27,210 nt of DNA from positions 1 to 27,210 of IMG/VR virus record IMGVR_UViG_3300032285_000144; one strand, given 5' to 3'. Of this stretch, positions 1 through 7,687 are shown in pieces. The notes under the pieces are model-generated. The model saw only the letters and a program-made list of their open reading frames with translations, was not told where the DNA came from and searched no databases. The stretch is from a virus. Position 1 is the first letter of the stretch. Each line of letters begins with the position of its first letter. The position numbers and the translations under genes were made by a program.

Positions 1-948
1 GAGCGTTTAACACCTGATATTGATTATTATCTATCAGCTGATGGAGCAGCAATTTATCTGAATACTTCTACGATTACAACTACGGCTGATGATGTTATTG
101 AGATAATTTCATTCTCAGACCAAGTGAGAAAAGATCCTATATCTTTTGAAATATTCAAAGATGTATTAAACAGAAACTTCTATCATAGATACAGAGATGT
201 GTCAGTAACGCTAGCCTCTGATTTAAAATACTCAGATGATGTTGCTACTCTAAGTAGTACAGCTGACCTGCCTACTCCTAGTTTTGATCAGCCAGGAATA
301 GTAACTATTAAAGGTGAAAAGATACAGTATCTAAATAAAGATGATACTACAAACACCATTACTGGGTTGAGAAGAGGCTTGTTTGGAACTGCGATAGGAG
401 ATCTCTATACAGCAGGCACTACAGTTGTTGACACTGGTTATATGGAAACAATTCCTTATAGAGAATCACAGAATAAAGAAGATTTCTTTAGCACAGGATA
501 CCCAGATGATTCTACAGTAGGTGCTGCCCAAACGATAGGACCTTTGTCGTTTGTGCCAACACAATCAGCTACTGACGGTACAGGCTATAGACAAGATTGG
601 TTAAGAACTACAATTCCTGACACATTTGGTCCTTGCGACGATATAGAAGTGTTTGTGGGCGGTAGAAGATTGAGCAAAGACCCTATCGTACACTATGATG
701 CTACTGTAGGGTCTTATAGTCCTGCTGGCGATGTTACAACAGAAGCTGAGTTTAGTGTTGACGGATCAACGCCTTACATTAGATTAACAACAACAGTACC
801 GGCCGGACAACGCATTACAGTAGTGAGAAGAACCGGTCAAATTTGGTATGCTAACGGCTTAGGAACAGCATCTAACGGTGTTACATTGAGCAGTAATTCA
901 ACACCGATAGCCAAGTTCCTACAAAATGCTACTACAAAATTGCCATAA
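1..948 (+). CDS. Large virion structural protein, C-terminal part (5' end outside window)
   Basis: The frame is open from base 1, so this is the end of a longer gene and the GTG at 124 is only an internal valine codon. About 315 residues are visible. They hold a motif I recognise from very long structural proteins of marine T4-like phages: a segment reading like 'G-I-V-T-I-K-G-E-x-I-x-Y', then 'I-T-G-L-R-R-G-L-F-G-T', then a 'D-T-G-Y-M-E-T-I-P' stretch. A later part is rich in Thr, Ser and Gly with 'DDIEVFVGGRRL', and looks beta-rich. No catalytic motif is seen. The position directly upstream of a run of fibre genes suggests a baseplate or tail-associated protein. Family membership is from memory; the exact role is unknown. 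Confidence 0.75.
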   Translation, partial: ERLTPDIDYYLSADGAAIYLNTSTITTTADDVIEIISFSDQVRKDPISFEIFKDVLNRNFYHRYRDVSVTLASDLKYSDDVATLSSTADLPTPSFDQPGIVTIKGEKIQYLNKDDTTNTITGLRRGLFGTAIGDLYTAGTTVVDTGYMETIPYRESQNKEDFFSTGYPDDSTVGAAQTIGPLSFVPTQSATDGTGYRQDWLRTTIPDTFGPCDDIEVFVGGRRLSKDPIVHYDATVGSYSPAGDVTTEAEFSVDGSTPYIRLTTTVPAGQRITVVRRTGQIWYANGLGTASNGVTLSSNSTPIAKFLQNATTKLP

Positions 949-954
949 TAAATA
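947..954 (+). promoter_or_regulatory. T4-type late promoter-like box (AATAAATA)
   Basis: The octamer matches the T4 late promoter box TATAAATA at 7 of 8 positions. It overlaps the stop of the upstream gene and lies 28 bases before the ATG at 983, which leaves room for a transcription start and a ribosome site. In an AT-rich genome a single 7/8 match is weak evidence. Support comes from similar boxes before other genes in the window. Confidence 0.4.
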
Positions 955-982
955 CAATATGAGAACAGAAGAGCCCAATAAT

Positions 983-1615
983 ATGTCACAAAATACAGAA
1001 GAAAACAAGCAAGATACCCGAGCTCCTAACGAGACATCGGGCTTTCATGTTGAAGGTCATATCAAGATTTTTGACCCAGAAACGAAAGAAGTCTTTATAG
1101 ACAAACGTAACGCTATCCATTACGAAAATATGAGTATAGCAATGGCTAGCAGCCTTTCAAACCAAGGCAGCGGCTGGATATCAGAGATGGCGTTTGGCAA
1201 TGGGGGAACAGTAGTTGATTCAACTGGGCTTATCACTTATCTAACACCAAACACGAACGGCATTAACTCTAGCCTGTATTATCAAACGTACAGCAAAGTA
1301 GTTGATCAAAATTCTGCTCTCAATACAGACGTAGCTCGTAACAAGATGGAAGTTAGACACGTTAGTGGTGCTACATATTCAGATATTGTAGTTTCATGCT
1401 TGTTGGACTACGGTGAGCCAGCAGGTCAAGAAGCATTTGACAACTCTGTAGATATGTCGGGAGACTTTGTATTTGATGAATTAGGGCTCAAATCATCAAC
1501 AGGCAAGTTATTAACCCATGTGGTTTTCCATCCAGTACAAAAGAGTTTAAACAGACTGATCCAGATTGATTATACTATCAGGATACAAAGTCTAACTGGT
1601 TTTACTGAGGTGTAA
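983..1615 (+). CDS. Putative virion structural protein (210 aa)
   Basis: I recognise the general look of a protein found beside fibre genes in marine myoviruses but cannot name it. After a charged, Asn/Glu-rich leader of about 25 residues comes 'FHVEGHIKIFDPETKEVF', then a Ser/Gly/Asn-rich body ('GNGGTVVDSTG', 'LTPNTNG') and a C-terminal 'IQIDYTIRIQSLTGF'. It has no signal peptide, membrane segment or catalytic signature. The frame is open back to an ATG at 926 inside the previous gene. I chose the ATG at 983 because an AGAAGAG stretch lies about 9 bases upstream and the late-promoter-like box would otherwise fall inside the gene; the ATG at 959 is also possible. The next gene starts 4 bases after the stop. 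Likely a tail or baseplate component. Confidence 0.7.
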   Translation: MSQNTEENKQDTRAPNETSGFHVEGHIKIFDPETKEVFIDKRNAIHYENMSIAMASSLSNQGSGWISEMAFGNGGTVVDSTGLITYLTPNTNGINSSLYYQTYSKVVDQNSALNTDVARNKMEVRHVSGATYSDIVVSCLLDYGEPAGQEAFDNSVDMSGDFVFDELGLKSSTGKLLTHVVFHPVQKSLNRLIQIDYTIRIQSLTGFTEV

Positions 1616-1619
1616 CTAA

Positions 1620-3818
1620 ATGTCATATACAGTTAACTTTACAAACACAACGATACACCCAGATCCATTAGTAGTACAAGATAATACTACTAACACAGAT
1701 ACTAGCATCAATTTGCCAGGTAGAAATCAAACAGGGTATGGCAAGATTGTAGCAGAAAATCTTTTACATCTTTTAGAAAACTTTGCCAGCGATACAGCAC
1801 CGTCTAGTGCCAAAGCAGTAACAGGGCAGTTATGGTATAACTCAACAGAACACAAGTTATATGTGTTTGACGGAGTAAACTGGGCATCTACTAGTAATAT
1901 TTTAGTTGGAGTTAAAGAACCTACAGGGTCTACTATTGGTGACCTATGGGTCAACTCTAGTACACAACAGTTATATCTGTGGTCAGGTACAGTGTGGATC
2001 CTAGTAGGTCCACAATTTAGTTCTGGTACTAAATCAGGACCACAGGTTGAAAGTTTGTTTGACATTGATAACAAGCCTCGCTCAGTTATCATTATGTATA
2101 CCAATGACGTTCCTGTTGCTATTATCAGCAAGGATACCTTTACACCTAAAGTTACTATCCAAGGTTTTACTTCGATAAGAACTGGTATTAACATTACAAC
2201 TAGAACTGATATATCGGATACTACTGTAGCTCCGAGATTAGTAGGTACAGCAACATCAGCTGATGCTTTGCTTTATGGAACAACTGAAGTTCCTGCTACT
2301 AGCTTTGTTCGAACAGATATCGTACAGACAGTACAGAAGCAATTTAACGTTCGAGATGACGCAGGTATCTATATTGGCGCAAATGGTAACGTTAACCTGA
2401 GCGTACAATCTGCTAACGCTTTGATTTATAATTCTACTCCAGGTGCTAGTATTGACTTACAACCAAGTAGAACAGGATCGTTTGGTGTTGGAACACCTAT
2501 CGTTCGAATTATTGAAAATAAAGTAGGTATTAACAACCTAAGTCCTGTAGAACCTTTAGACATTATTGGTAATTTCAAACTTAACGGCGAACTGTATAAT
2601 GATTCAGAAGTTGAATCAACTAATTTATCAAACGGATCTATTAGAACTGCGGGTGGTGTTGCTGTAACTAAAAGCATAACAGTCGGTGGCGACATTAGAC
2701 TGCTTAATGGTACACTATACACTAAATCAATTAAACCAAATACTACTAGTGAAACAATTGGCGATGGTGACAACAAATACGCAACGATCTATGCTAGATC
2801 AATTATCGCAGATACTATTACTGGTACACTAACTGGTAACATTGACGGTAACTCTAACTCAGCGACCAGCTTGCGTTCAGCTACTAATTTTAAATTAGAA
2901 GGTGACGTATCGAGTAACGTTGTGGCATTTAACGGTACAGGAAACCTAAACAAGGTCTTTACTACTACACTAACATCAGACATTATTTCAAATAAACCAT
3001 CGTTAGGTAACTATCAAGTTAACGACACGATGTTGGTGTATCGAGTAGGATCTGGTCTAAGACAAATTGATCGATCAACATTCTTAGGTGATGCTGACGT
3101 TCCTGTTGGAACTATCCTTGCTTATGCTGGTACAACAGCACCCACTGGTTATTTGTTCTGTGATGGAACAGAGCTTGAGCAATATAGATATAGAGATTTA
3201 TCTGGAGTATTAGGTACTAGATATAACGGATCAACTCCGTTGTTAGGTTCTCCGAAAGGAGCCACATTTAGAATTCCTGATCTCAGAGGAAGGATGGTGT
3301 TAGGCAATCAGGTAATGGATAACGCAACTACAGTTCCTTATCCTGCTGGAACATCAGCACCAGCTGCTAGCACAGCTTTAGCAACACCTAGAGTAAATGA
3401 TCCAAAAGCCAGCTTGCTAGGTGAATCAAGCGGTCAATCACAATATGTTATTGAATCATATAACATTCCAGATCACGATCACGATTTAAAAGGACGTAGG
3501 GCAGATAACCTACCTTCGGGCACACAATTCTATGTGATAAATGAAACAGCGAAAGCCCCGACAGACTTTGGTCCTACAACACTGATAGGAGGCAGCGGCT
3601 CTGCTAACCAATCATTTGCTGGATACGCAACATCGTCATCGGGTACTATTGTAGGTCAATTAATGGCGTCAACAGGTCTTGTAAGAATCAGCTTAGAAGA
3701 TAAGAGACAGTCAGGTCTTGCTGATTCACAGATTGGTAGGCCATTTAACGTCATGAACCCATACATGACTTTGAATTATATTATCAGAACTGGCAAACCA
3801 TCAAATGACGGAGCGTAA
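1620..3818 (+). CDS. Tail fibre-like protein 1, tail-collar C-terminus (732 aa)
   Basis: First of five fibre paralogues. Residues 1-140 hold the shared N-terminal module: 'GRNQTGYG', 'ENLLHLLENFAS', 'GQLWYN', 'GDLWVN' and 'LVGP', with two 'GxLW...LY.W.G..W' repeats. The middle (about 150-480) is a long Thr/Asn/Ser-rich beta-type shaft with 'TGTLTGNIDGNSNSATSL'. From about residue 494 a phage tail-collar domain begins ('VPVGTILAYAGTTAPTGYLFCDG', here in two parts: VPVGTILAYAG and TAPTGYLFCDG), with 'IPDLRGRMVLGNQ' near 552, 'DHDHDL' further on, and a typical end 'NPYMTLNYIIRTGK'. Tail-collar domains occur in short tail fibres such as T4 gp12. The SD TGAGGTG lies 8 bases before the ATG. Host recognition or adhesion is the likely role. 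Fibre 1 has the most divergent N-terminal module of the five. Confidence 0.85.
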   Translation: MSYTVNFTNTTIHPDPLVVQDNTTNTDTSINLPGRNQTGYGKIVAENLLHLLENFASDTAPSSAKAVTGQLWYNSTEHKLYVFDGVNWASTSNILVGVKEPTGSTIGDLWVNSSTQQLYLWSGTVWILVGPQFSSGTKSGPQVESLFDIDNKPRSVIIMYTNDVPVAIISKDTFTPKVTIQGFTSIRTGINITTRTDISDTTVAPRLVGTATSADALLYGTTEVPATSFVRTDIVQTVQKQFNVRDDAGIYIGANGNVNLSVQSANALIYNSTPGASIDLQPSRTGSFGVGTPIVRIIENKVGINNLSPVEPLDIIGNFKLNGELYNDSEVESTNLSNGSIRTAGGVAVTKSITVGGDIRLLNGTLYTKSIKPNTTSETIGDGDNKYATIYARSIIADTITGTLTGNIDGNSNSATSLRSATNFKLEGDVSSNVVAFNGTGNLNKVFTTTLTSDIISNKPSLGNYQVNDTMLVYRVGSGLRQIDRSTFLGDADVPVGTILAYAGTTAPTGYLFCDGTELEQYRYRDLSGVLGTRYNGSTPLLGSPKGATFRIPDLRGRMVLGNQVMDNATTVPYPAGTSAPAASTALATPRVNDPKASLLGESSGQSQYVIESYNIPDHDHDLKGRRADNLPSGTQFYVINETAKAPTDFGPTTLIGGSGSANQSFAGYATSSSGTIVGQLMASTGLVRISLEDKRQSGLADSQIGRPFNVMNPYMTLNYIIRTGKPSNDGA
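3808..3817 (+). repeat. 10-base junction repeat, copy 1 (ACGGAGCGTA)
   Basis: The same ten bases occur just before fibre 2 and just before fibre 4 (7675-7684). Here they code for the last residues and stop of fibre 1; in the other copy they lie after the stop of fibre 3. The GGAG core is a ribosome-binding site in both. A shared junction sequence used in two different ways fits past recombination or duplication of fibre genes. Confidence 0.6.
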
Positions 3819-3824
3819 AAATAA

Positions 3825-5804
3825 ATGTCATACCTAATAACTAAAACCGACGGCACAACGATTACTACAGTAGCAGATGGCCAAATAGATCAAGCATCGA
3901 CCTCGCTTACACTTGTAGGTAAAAATTTCAGTGGCTTCGGACAATATCTAAACGAAAATTTTATTTCGTTATTAGAGAATTTCGCCAGCGCAGGTAATAG
4001 TCCTATATCACCATTGGCTGGACAACTTTGGTATGATACTTCAGAAAATAGAATAAAAGTATATTCGGGAACAGAATGGAAGGCAGTCGGTACATCGGCT
4101 TCATCAGCATCAAGACCTTTAGATATTTCAAGCGGTGATTTTTGGTATAACACATCTACTAACCAGCTTTACTTTTTTACAGGTACAGCTGATGTATTAG
4201 TTGGCCCCGCATATAATTCATCGCAAGGTCAAAGCGGATTTAAGATAGAATCTATAGAAGATTCATCTAGAGTTTTTAGGACAGTTGCTACTTTATACTT
4301 GGCCAATACTGTTTATGGTTATTATACATCTACAGAATTTACTCCTAGAAATCAAATACCTAATTTTAAAAACATAGATGGTACGGCAGCTAGCTCATTA
4401 AAGCCTGGATTTAATCCTATCAACAATGATTTCAAGTGGCAAGGAACAGCTATTAACGCTGACAAGATGGGTAATGTTGATTACACATTTTATGCTAGAA
4501 AAAATCAAGCGTCAACGTTTACAGAATCTATTACTGTACAAAATAACACAGGATTTAGATTTGGTGATGGTCCTCAAGGACAGATAGGTGTAGAAGGTTT
4601 CGGAGATATCTTTTTTAGAAACGTTGCTAACAATAAGAGAATATTGTTTAAAGCTACTAAAGACAGCACACAAATTTCTGTATTAGAAATAACTCCTAAC
4701 AACGCCGCAGTATCTGGTACTCCTGATACATTTGATATATTGCCAGGAAACCCATCTAGTGTAACAAGAGTAGGTGGCAGCGTAGAAATCACAGGTAACC
4801 TTGATGTTAAAGGTGTTACTACTACAGTTGAAAGCAACACAGTTAAAGTAACTGACAAGAATATAGAGTTAGGAGTTACTGTTACTCCTACGGATACTAC
4901 AGCAGACGGCGGTGGCATTATACTAAAAGGTGCTACTGATAAAACGATTTTATTTGACAACCCAACTAGTGCTTGGGTAGTAAATCAAAATGTTAACGTA
5001 ACAGGTACACTTAGATCCTTGTCGATTAACGGTGATGTGGTATTATCAGATATCGGCGGCGGATTCTATGCGTTAGGATCTAAAGTAACAACAGCACCAG
5101 GACTAAACAACTTCGGTAATCAGATCAGTGCTACTATTGATAACGTAACGATCAACAACAATCGTATAGCTAACAACGGTCGCACAGGCACATATTCGAA
5201 TGGCGATACTGCTGTTTCAACGAACTTGGTTTTAGAACCATTAGGCAACGTGGTAATTGATGGAACAACATCTACGAAAGTGTTAGGTGTACATAATACT
5301 AACGAAGACAGTGTTGGCGGCAGACAGACATTGGAATCATCGGCTTTGCTTTCATCAACAGAGTTGTCAGAAGCCACAAACAAGAAATACGTAACAAATT
5401 TTGTACGTCAACGTAGTATTGCGTTGACTATGGACATTACAGGAAAATCGTTAGGAGCATACCCTAACGCAGAAACAGTATTAACTAGCAGTGAAATTGC
5501 TGCTTACCTAACCCAAATAGCTCCTGTGGCAGAATATGATGTTGGGGCAGTTGCTCGTATACATACGTTCAGATATTTCTTAGAAGACATAGCTGCTCAA
5601 CCAGTAACTGTAGCTGTAACAGGTAGTACAGGAACAGGAACAATAGCACAGCATAGACCACCACGGTTCTATGTTGTTAGAGGGTTAAGAGTGTTTACAT
5701 TGACATCATCTGGTGGTTCTAATGTATGGCAACAGTCAAGCCAATCAGAAGAATCTACTCCAGATTCATTAGGTCAAGGTTTGTCAACGTTCTTAAGAGC
5801 ATGA
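3825..5804 (+). CDS. Tail fibre-like protein 2, 'IAPV'-type C-terminus (659 aa)
   Basis: The N-terminal module is textbook for this set: 'GKNFSGFGQYLNENFISLLENFA' in two parts around residues 32-55, then 'GQLWYDTSENRIKVYSG', 'GDFWYNTSTNQLYFFTG' and 'LVGP'. A beta-rich shaft with many Thr, Val and Asn residues follows, including 'FKWQGTAINADKMG', which parallels the 'FWGTATNAxKLGG' motif of fibres 4 and 5. The last 130 residues (about 529-659) form a tip shared with fibre 4: 'LTMDITGKSLG', 'LTQIAPVAEYDVGAVARIHT' and an end around 'SGGSNVWQ'. I do not recognise this tip as a named family. Likely a virion fibre with its own receptor-binding end. It starts 6 bases after fibre 1, using the GGAG of the junction repeat. 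Confidence 0.82.
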   Translation: MSYLITKTDGTTITTVADGQIDQASTSLTLVGKNFSGFGQYLNENFISLLENFASAGNSPISPLAGQLWYDTSENRIKVYSGTEWKAVGTSASSASRPLDISSGDFWYNTSTNQLYFFTGTADVLVGPAYNSSQGQSGFKIESIEDSSRVFRTVATLYLANTVYGYYTSTEFTPRNQIPNFKNIDGTAASSLKPGFNPINNDFKWQGTAINADKMGNVDYTFYARKNQASTFTESITVQNNTGFRFGDGPQGQIGVEGFGDIFFRNVANNKRILFKATKDSTQISVLEITPNNAAVSGTPDTFDILPGNPSSVTRVGGSVEITGNLDVKGVTTTVESNTVKVTDKNIELGVTVTPTDTTADGGGIILKGATDKTILFDNPTSAWVVNQNVNVTGTLRSLSINGDVVLSDIGGGFYALGSKVTTAPGLNNFGNQISATIDNVTINNNRIANNGRTGTYSNGDTAVSTNLVLEPLGNVVIDGTTSTKVLGVHNTNEDSVGGRQTLESSALLSSTELSEATNKKYVTNFVRQRSIALTMDITGKSLGAYPNAETVLTSSEIAAYLTQIAPVAEYDVGAVARIHTFRYFLEDIAAQPVTVAVTGSTGTGTIAQHRPPRFYVVRGLRVFTLTSSGGSNVWQQSSQSEESTPDSLGQGLSTFLRA

Positions 5805-5809
5805 TTATA

Positions 5810-5817
5810 GTTAAATA
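5810..5817 (+). promoter_or_regulatory. Weak late promoter-like box (GTTAAATA)
   Basis: The box matches TATAAATA at 6 of 8 positions and lies in the 31-base gap between fibres 2 and 3. Exactly 18 bases separate it from the ATG, the same spacing as the better box before fibre 5 at 10441. A weak call resting mainly on the matching spacing. Confidence 0.25.
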
Positions 5818-5835
5818 TGAAGACGGATTAAAAAC

Positions 5836-7668
5836 ATGGCATACCAATTAAACAAATGGAACGGTGATAAATTATTAGTTCTAGATGATGGAACATTAGA
5901 TAATACCACGACTCTTGGGCTCGTAGGTAAGAATTTTGCTGGGTATGGCCAGACGCAAAATGAAAACTTTGTTTATCTACTAGAAAATTTTGCTGGAACA
6001 CAGAGTCCAGGCAAAGCTATAGTTGGTCAACTATGGTATGATTCTAACAGTAAGAGAATAAGAGTATTTGAAGGCGGTACAAATTGGCGAATAGTTGGTA
6101 ATACTGATGTACAAAATACAGCACCAACAGAGCCAGCAAGAGGCGACGGTTGGTTAGACACAACTGATAATAAATTTTATGTATATGACGGTACAGCATT
6201 TAAGTTTGTTGGCCCAGAAGCAGTAGCTGGATACACAGTAACACGACAAGTATCTACCAAAGTTAGAGATCAAGCTAGTCCTACTACGTATCACCCGGTT
6301 ATCAAGACCACTTTGAATGGTACAGTAGTTTCTATTTTTGCTGAACGAGATTTTGAAATCTATTCCGCTGACAGAGATCCTGGCTTTGATCAGCTCAGTA
6401 AAGGTGTTAATGTTTCTACAAGTTCTCGTGTAAGAGGCAACTTGATAGGTAATGCTGACACAGCAACAAAATTCGCAACATCAAAGAATATTAACGGTGT
6501 AGCGTTTGATGGATCTCTCGATATTAACATATTGGCAGTATCACCACATGCGTTACACACTAGCCAATACTTAGTAGGCACACCTTATGATGGTAGCGGC
6601 GAAGTAACTTGGTCGATAAATGCTGATTCAGATAATACCAGCAGCTCGATAGTCGCTAGAGATTCAGTGGGTAACTTCCGTGCTAGTGATATCTATGCTA
6701 CAAATTTCCGCGGCGCAGTAATAGGCAACGTAACTGGTAATGTAACTGGTGATGTTACAGGTAGAATATCTGGAACGATACACACAGCTACTGATTACTT
6801 CTCTGGAAATCTTAGAGGAAACGTAACTGGTAATGTTACTGGTAATGTTAACGGAACTATTGGCGCTATTACACCTAGTTCTGCGGCATTTACTACAGTC
6901 ACTATGTCGGATCAGTTTGTGGTTAACGGAAGTCCAGGTACAGCTGGACTAATATTAAAATCTAGAGGTGCTAATCTTTCTCCAGAATGGGGATCACCTA
7001 TTGTTGATCTTACAAATCAAGTAGCTAACATACTGGCAACAATTCATGGTGGTACAGGTCGCGGCTCATTCCCCGCAGGTCATGTAGTGGTCGGAGCAGG
7101 AGCAGGCACATTAGATGTTGTGGCTCCTGGCAACAAAGGAAATGTGTTAACATCAGATGGCGGCAAATGGACCAGTGTACCTAACGGTATATTAGCACAG
7201 GTTGTGTATTTTGCTACACCTACAGCGCCGGAAGGCTGGTTGATCTGTGATGGAGCAGCAGTTTCGAGAGATACTTATTCAGCATTGTTTAGTGCTATAG
7301 GCACGTTATATGGCAATGGAGATGGTACTCTTACATTTAATCTTCCAGACCTAAGAGGCGAATTTATACGCGGTTGGGATGGCGGACGCGGAGTTGACAC
7401 AGGTAGAACATTTGCTTCTAGACAATCATCATCAGTAGGACCACATACACACGATTTCAAAGATGTGTATGGCTCACAAGATGACGCTGGGTCTGATTGG
7501 GTTGACAGAAACGGTAATCCAGCGATATTAGGACAAGATGATCAATATTATGGTGCTGACGAAGATGGCGATATTGGTGCGGTTTACGCACTAGGCAGAA
7601 CAGACGCTAATGATGGCGCAGAATCAAGACCAAGAAACGTGGCATTACTACCATGTATCAAATACTAA
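5836..7668 (+). CDS. Tail fibre-like protein 3, tail-collar C-terminus (610 aa)
   Basis: The shared N-terminal module is clear ('GKNFAGYGQTQNENFVYLLE', 'GQLWYDSNSKRIRVFEGG', 'GDGWLDTTDNKFYVYDG', 'FVGP'). Around residues 297-343 lies a run of GNVTG-type repeats that probably forms a flexible or helical linker. The C-terminus from about residue 453 is a tail-collar domain: 'ATPTAPEGWLICDGAAVSRD', 'YSALFSAIGTLYGNGDG', 'FNLPDLRGEFIRGWDGG' (PDLRG at about 504-508) and 'GPHTHDF' near 535, ending 'RPRNVALLPCIKY'. This tip resembles tail-collar fibres of many phages more closely than that of fibre 1, so the two collar tips probably entered separately. Likely a virion adhesin. The ATG has an ACGGAT element 10 bases upstream. 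Confidence 0.85.
   Translation: MAYQLNKWNGDKLLVLDDGTLDNTTTLGLVGKNFAGYGQTQNENFVYLLENFAGTQSPGKAIVGQLWYDSNSKRIRVFEGGTNWRIVGNTDVQNTAPTEPARGDGWLDTTDNKFYVYDGTAFKFVGPEAVAGYTVTRQVSTKVRDQASPTTYHPVIKTTLNGTVVSIFAERDFEIYSADRDPGFDQLSKGVNVSTSSRVRGNLIGNADTATKFATSKNINGVAFDGSLDINILAVSPHALHTSQYLVGTPYDGSGEVTWSINADSDNTSSSIVARDSVGNFRASDIYATNFRGAVIGNVTGNVTGDVTGRISGTIHTATDYFSGNLRGNVTGNVTGNVNGTIGAITPSSAAFTTVTMSDQFVVNGSPGTAGLILKSRGANLSPEWGSPIVDLTNQVANILATIHGGTGRGSFPAGHVVVGAGAGTLDVVAPGNKGNVLTSDGGKWTSVPNGILAQVVYFATPTAPEGWLICDGAAVSRDTYSALFSAIGTLYGNGDGTLTFNLPDLRGEFIRGWDGGRGVDTGRTFASRQSSSVGPHTHDFKDVYGSQDDAGSDWVDRNGNPAILGQDDQYYGADEDGDIGAVYALGRTDANDGAESRPRNVALLPCIKY
6724..6864 (+). repeat. GNVTG-type tandem repeats in fibre 3
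   Basis: Two clusters of in-frame repeats coding Gly-Asn-Val-Thr-Gly variants (residues 297-313 and 324-343 of fibre 3) are built from near-identical 12-base units such as GTAACTGGTAAT. Similar but shorter stretches occur in fibre 1 (near 2815-2850) and fibre 5 (near 11509-11560). They lie between shaft and tip, where homologous exchange of tips would be easiest. Confidence 0.7.
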
Positions 7669-7674
7669 AAATTA

Positions 7675-7684
7675 ACGGAGCGTA
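7675..7684 (+). repeat. 10-base junction repeat, copy 2 (ACGGAGCGTA)
   Basis: Second copy of the sequence at 3808-3817. Here it lies between the fibre 3 stop and the fibre 4 ATG, and the GGAG core lies 7 bases before that ATG. Confidence 0.6.
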
Positions 7685-7687
7685 GAA

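Noticed and set aside
124-948. GTG at 124 as a gene start
   Set aside because: The frame is open without interruption to base 1 and the upstream codons read as normal protein, so this is the inside of a longer gene.
926-982. Longer start for the 210-aa protein
   Set aside because: It would overlap the upstream gene, lacks a ribosome site and would put the late promoter-like box inside the coding sequence; the ATG at 983 is better, though not certain.
1727-2194. 155-codon open frame antisense to fibre 1
   Set aside because: Same situation as other antisense frames in the fibre block; no independent evidence of coding.
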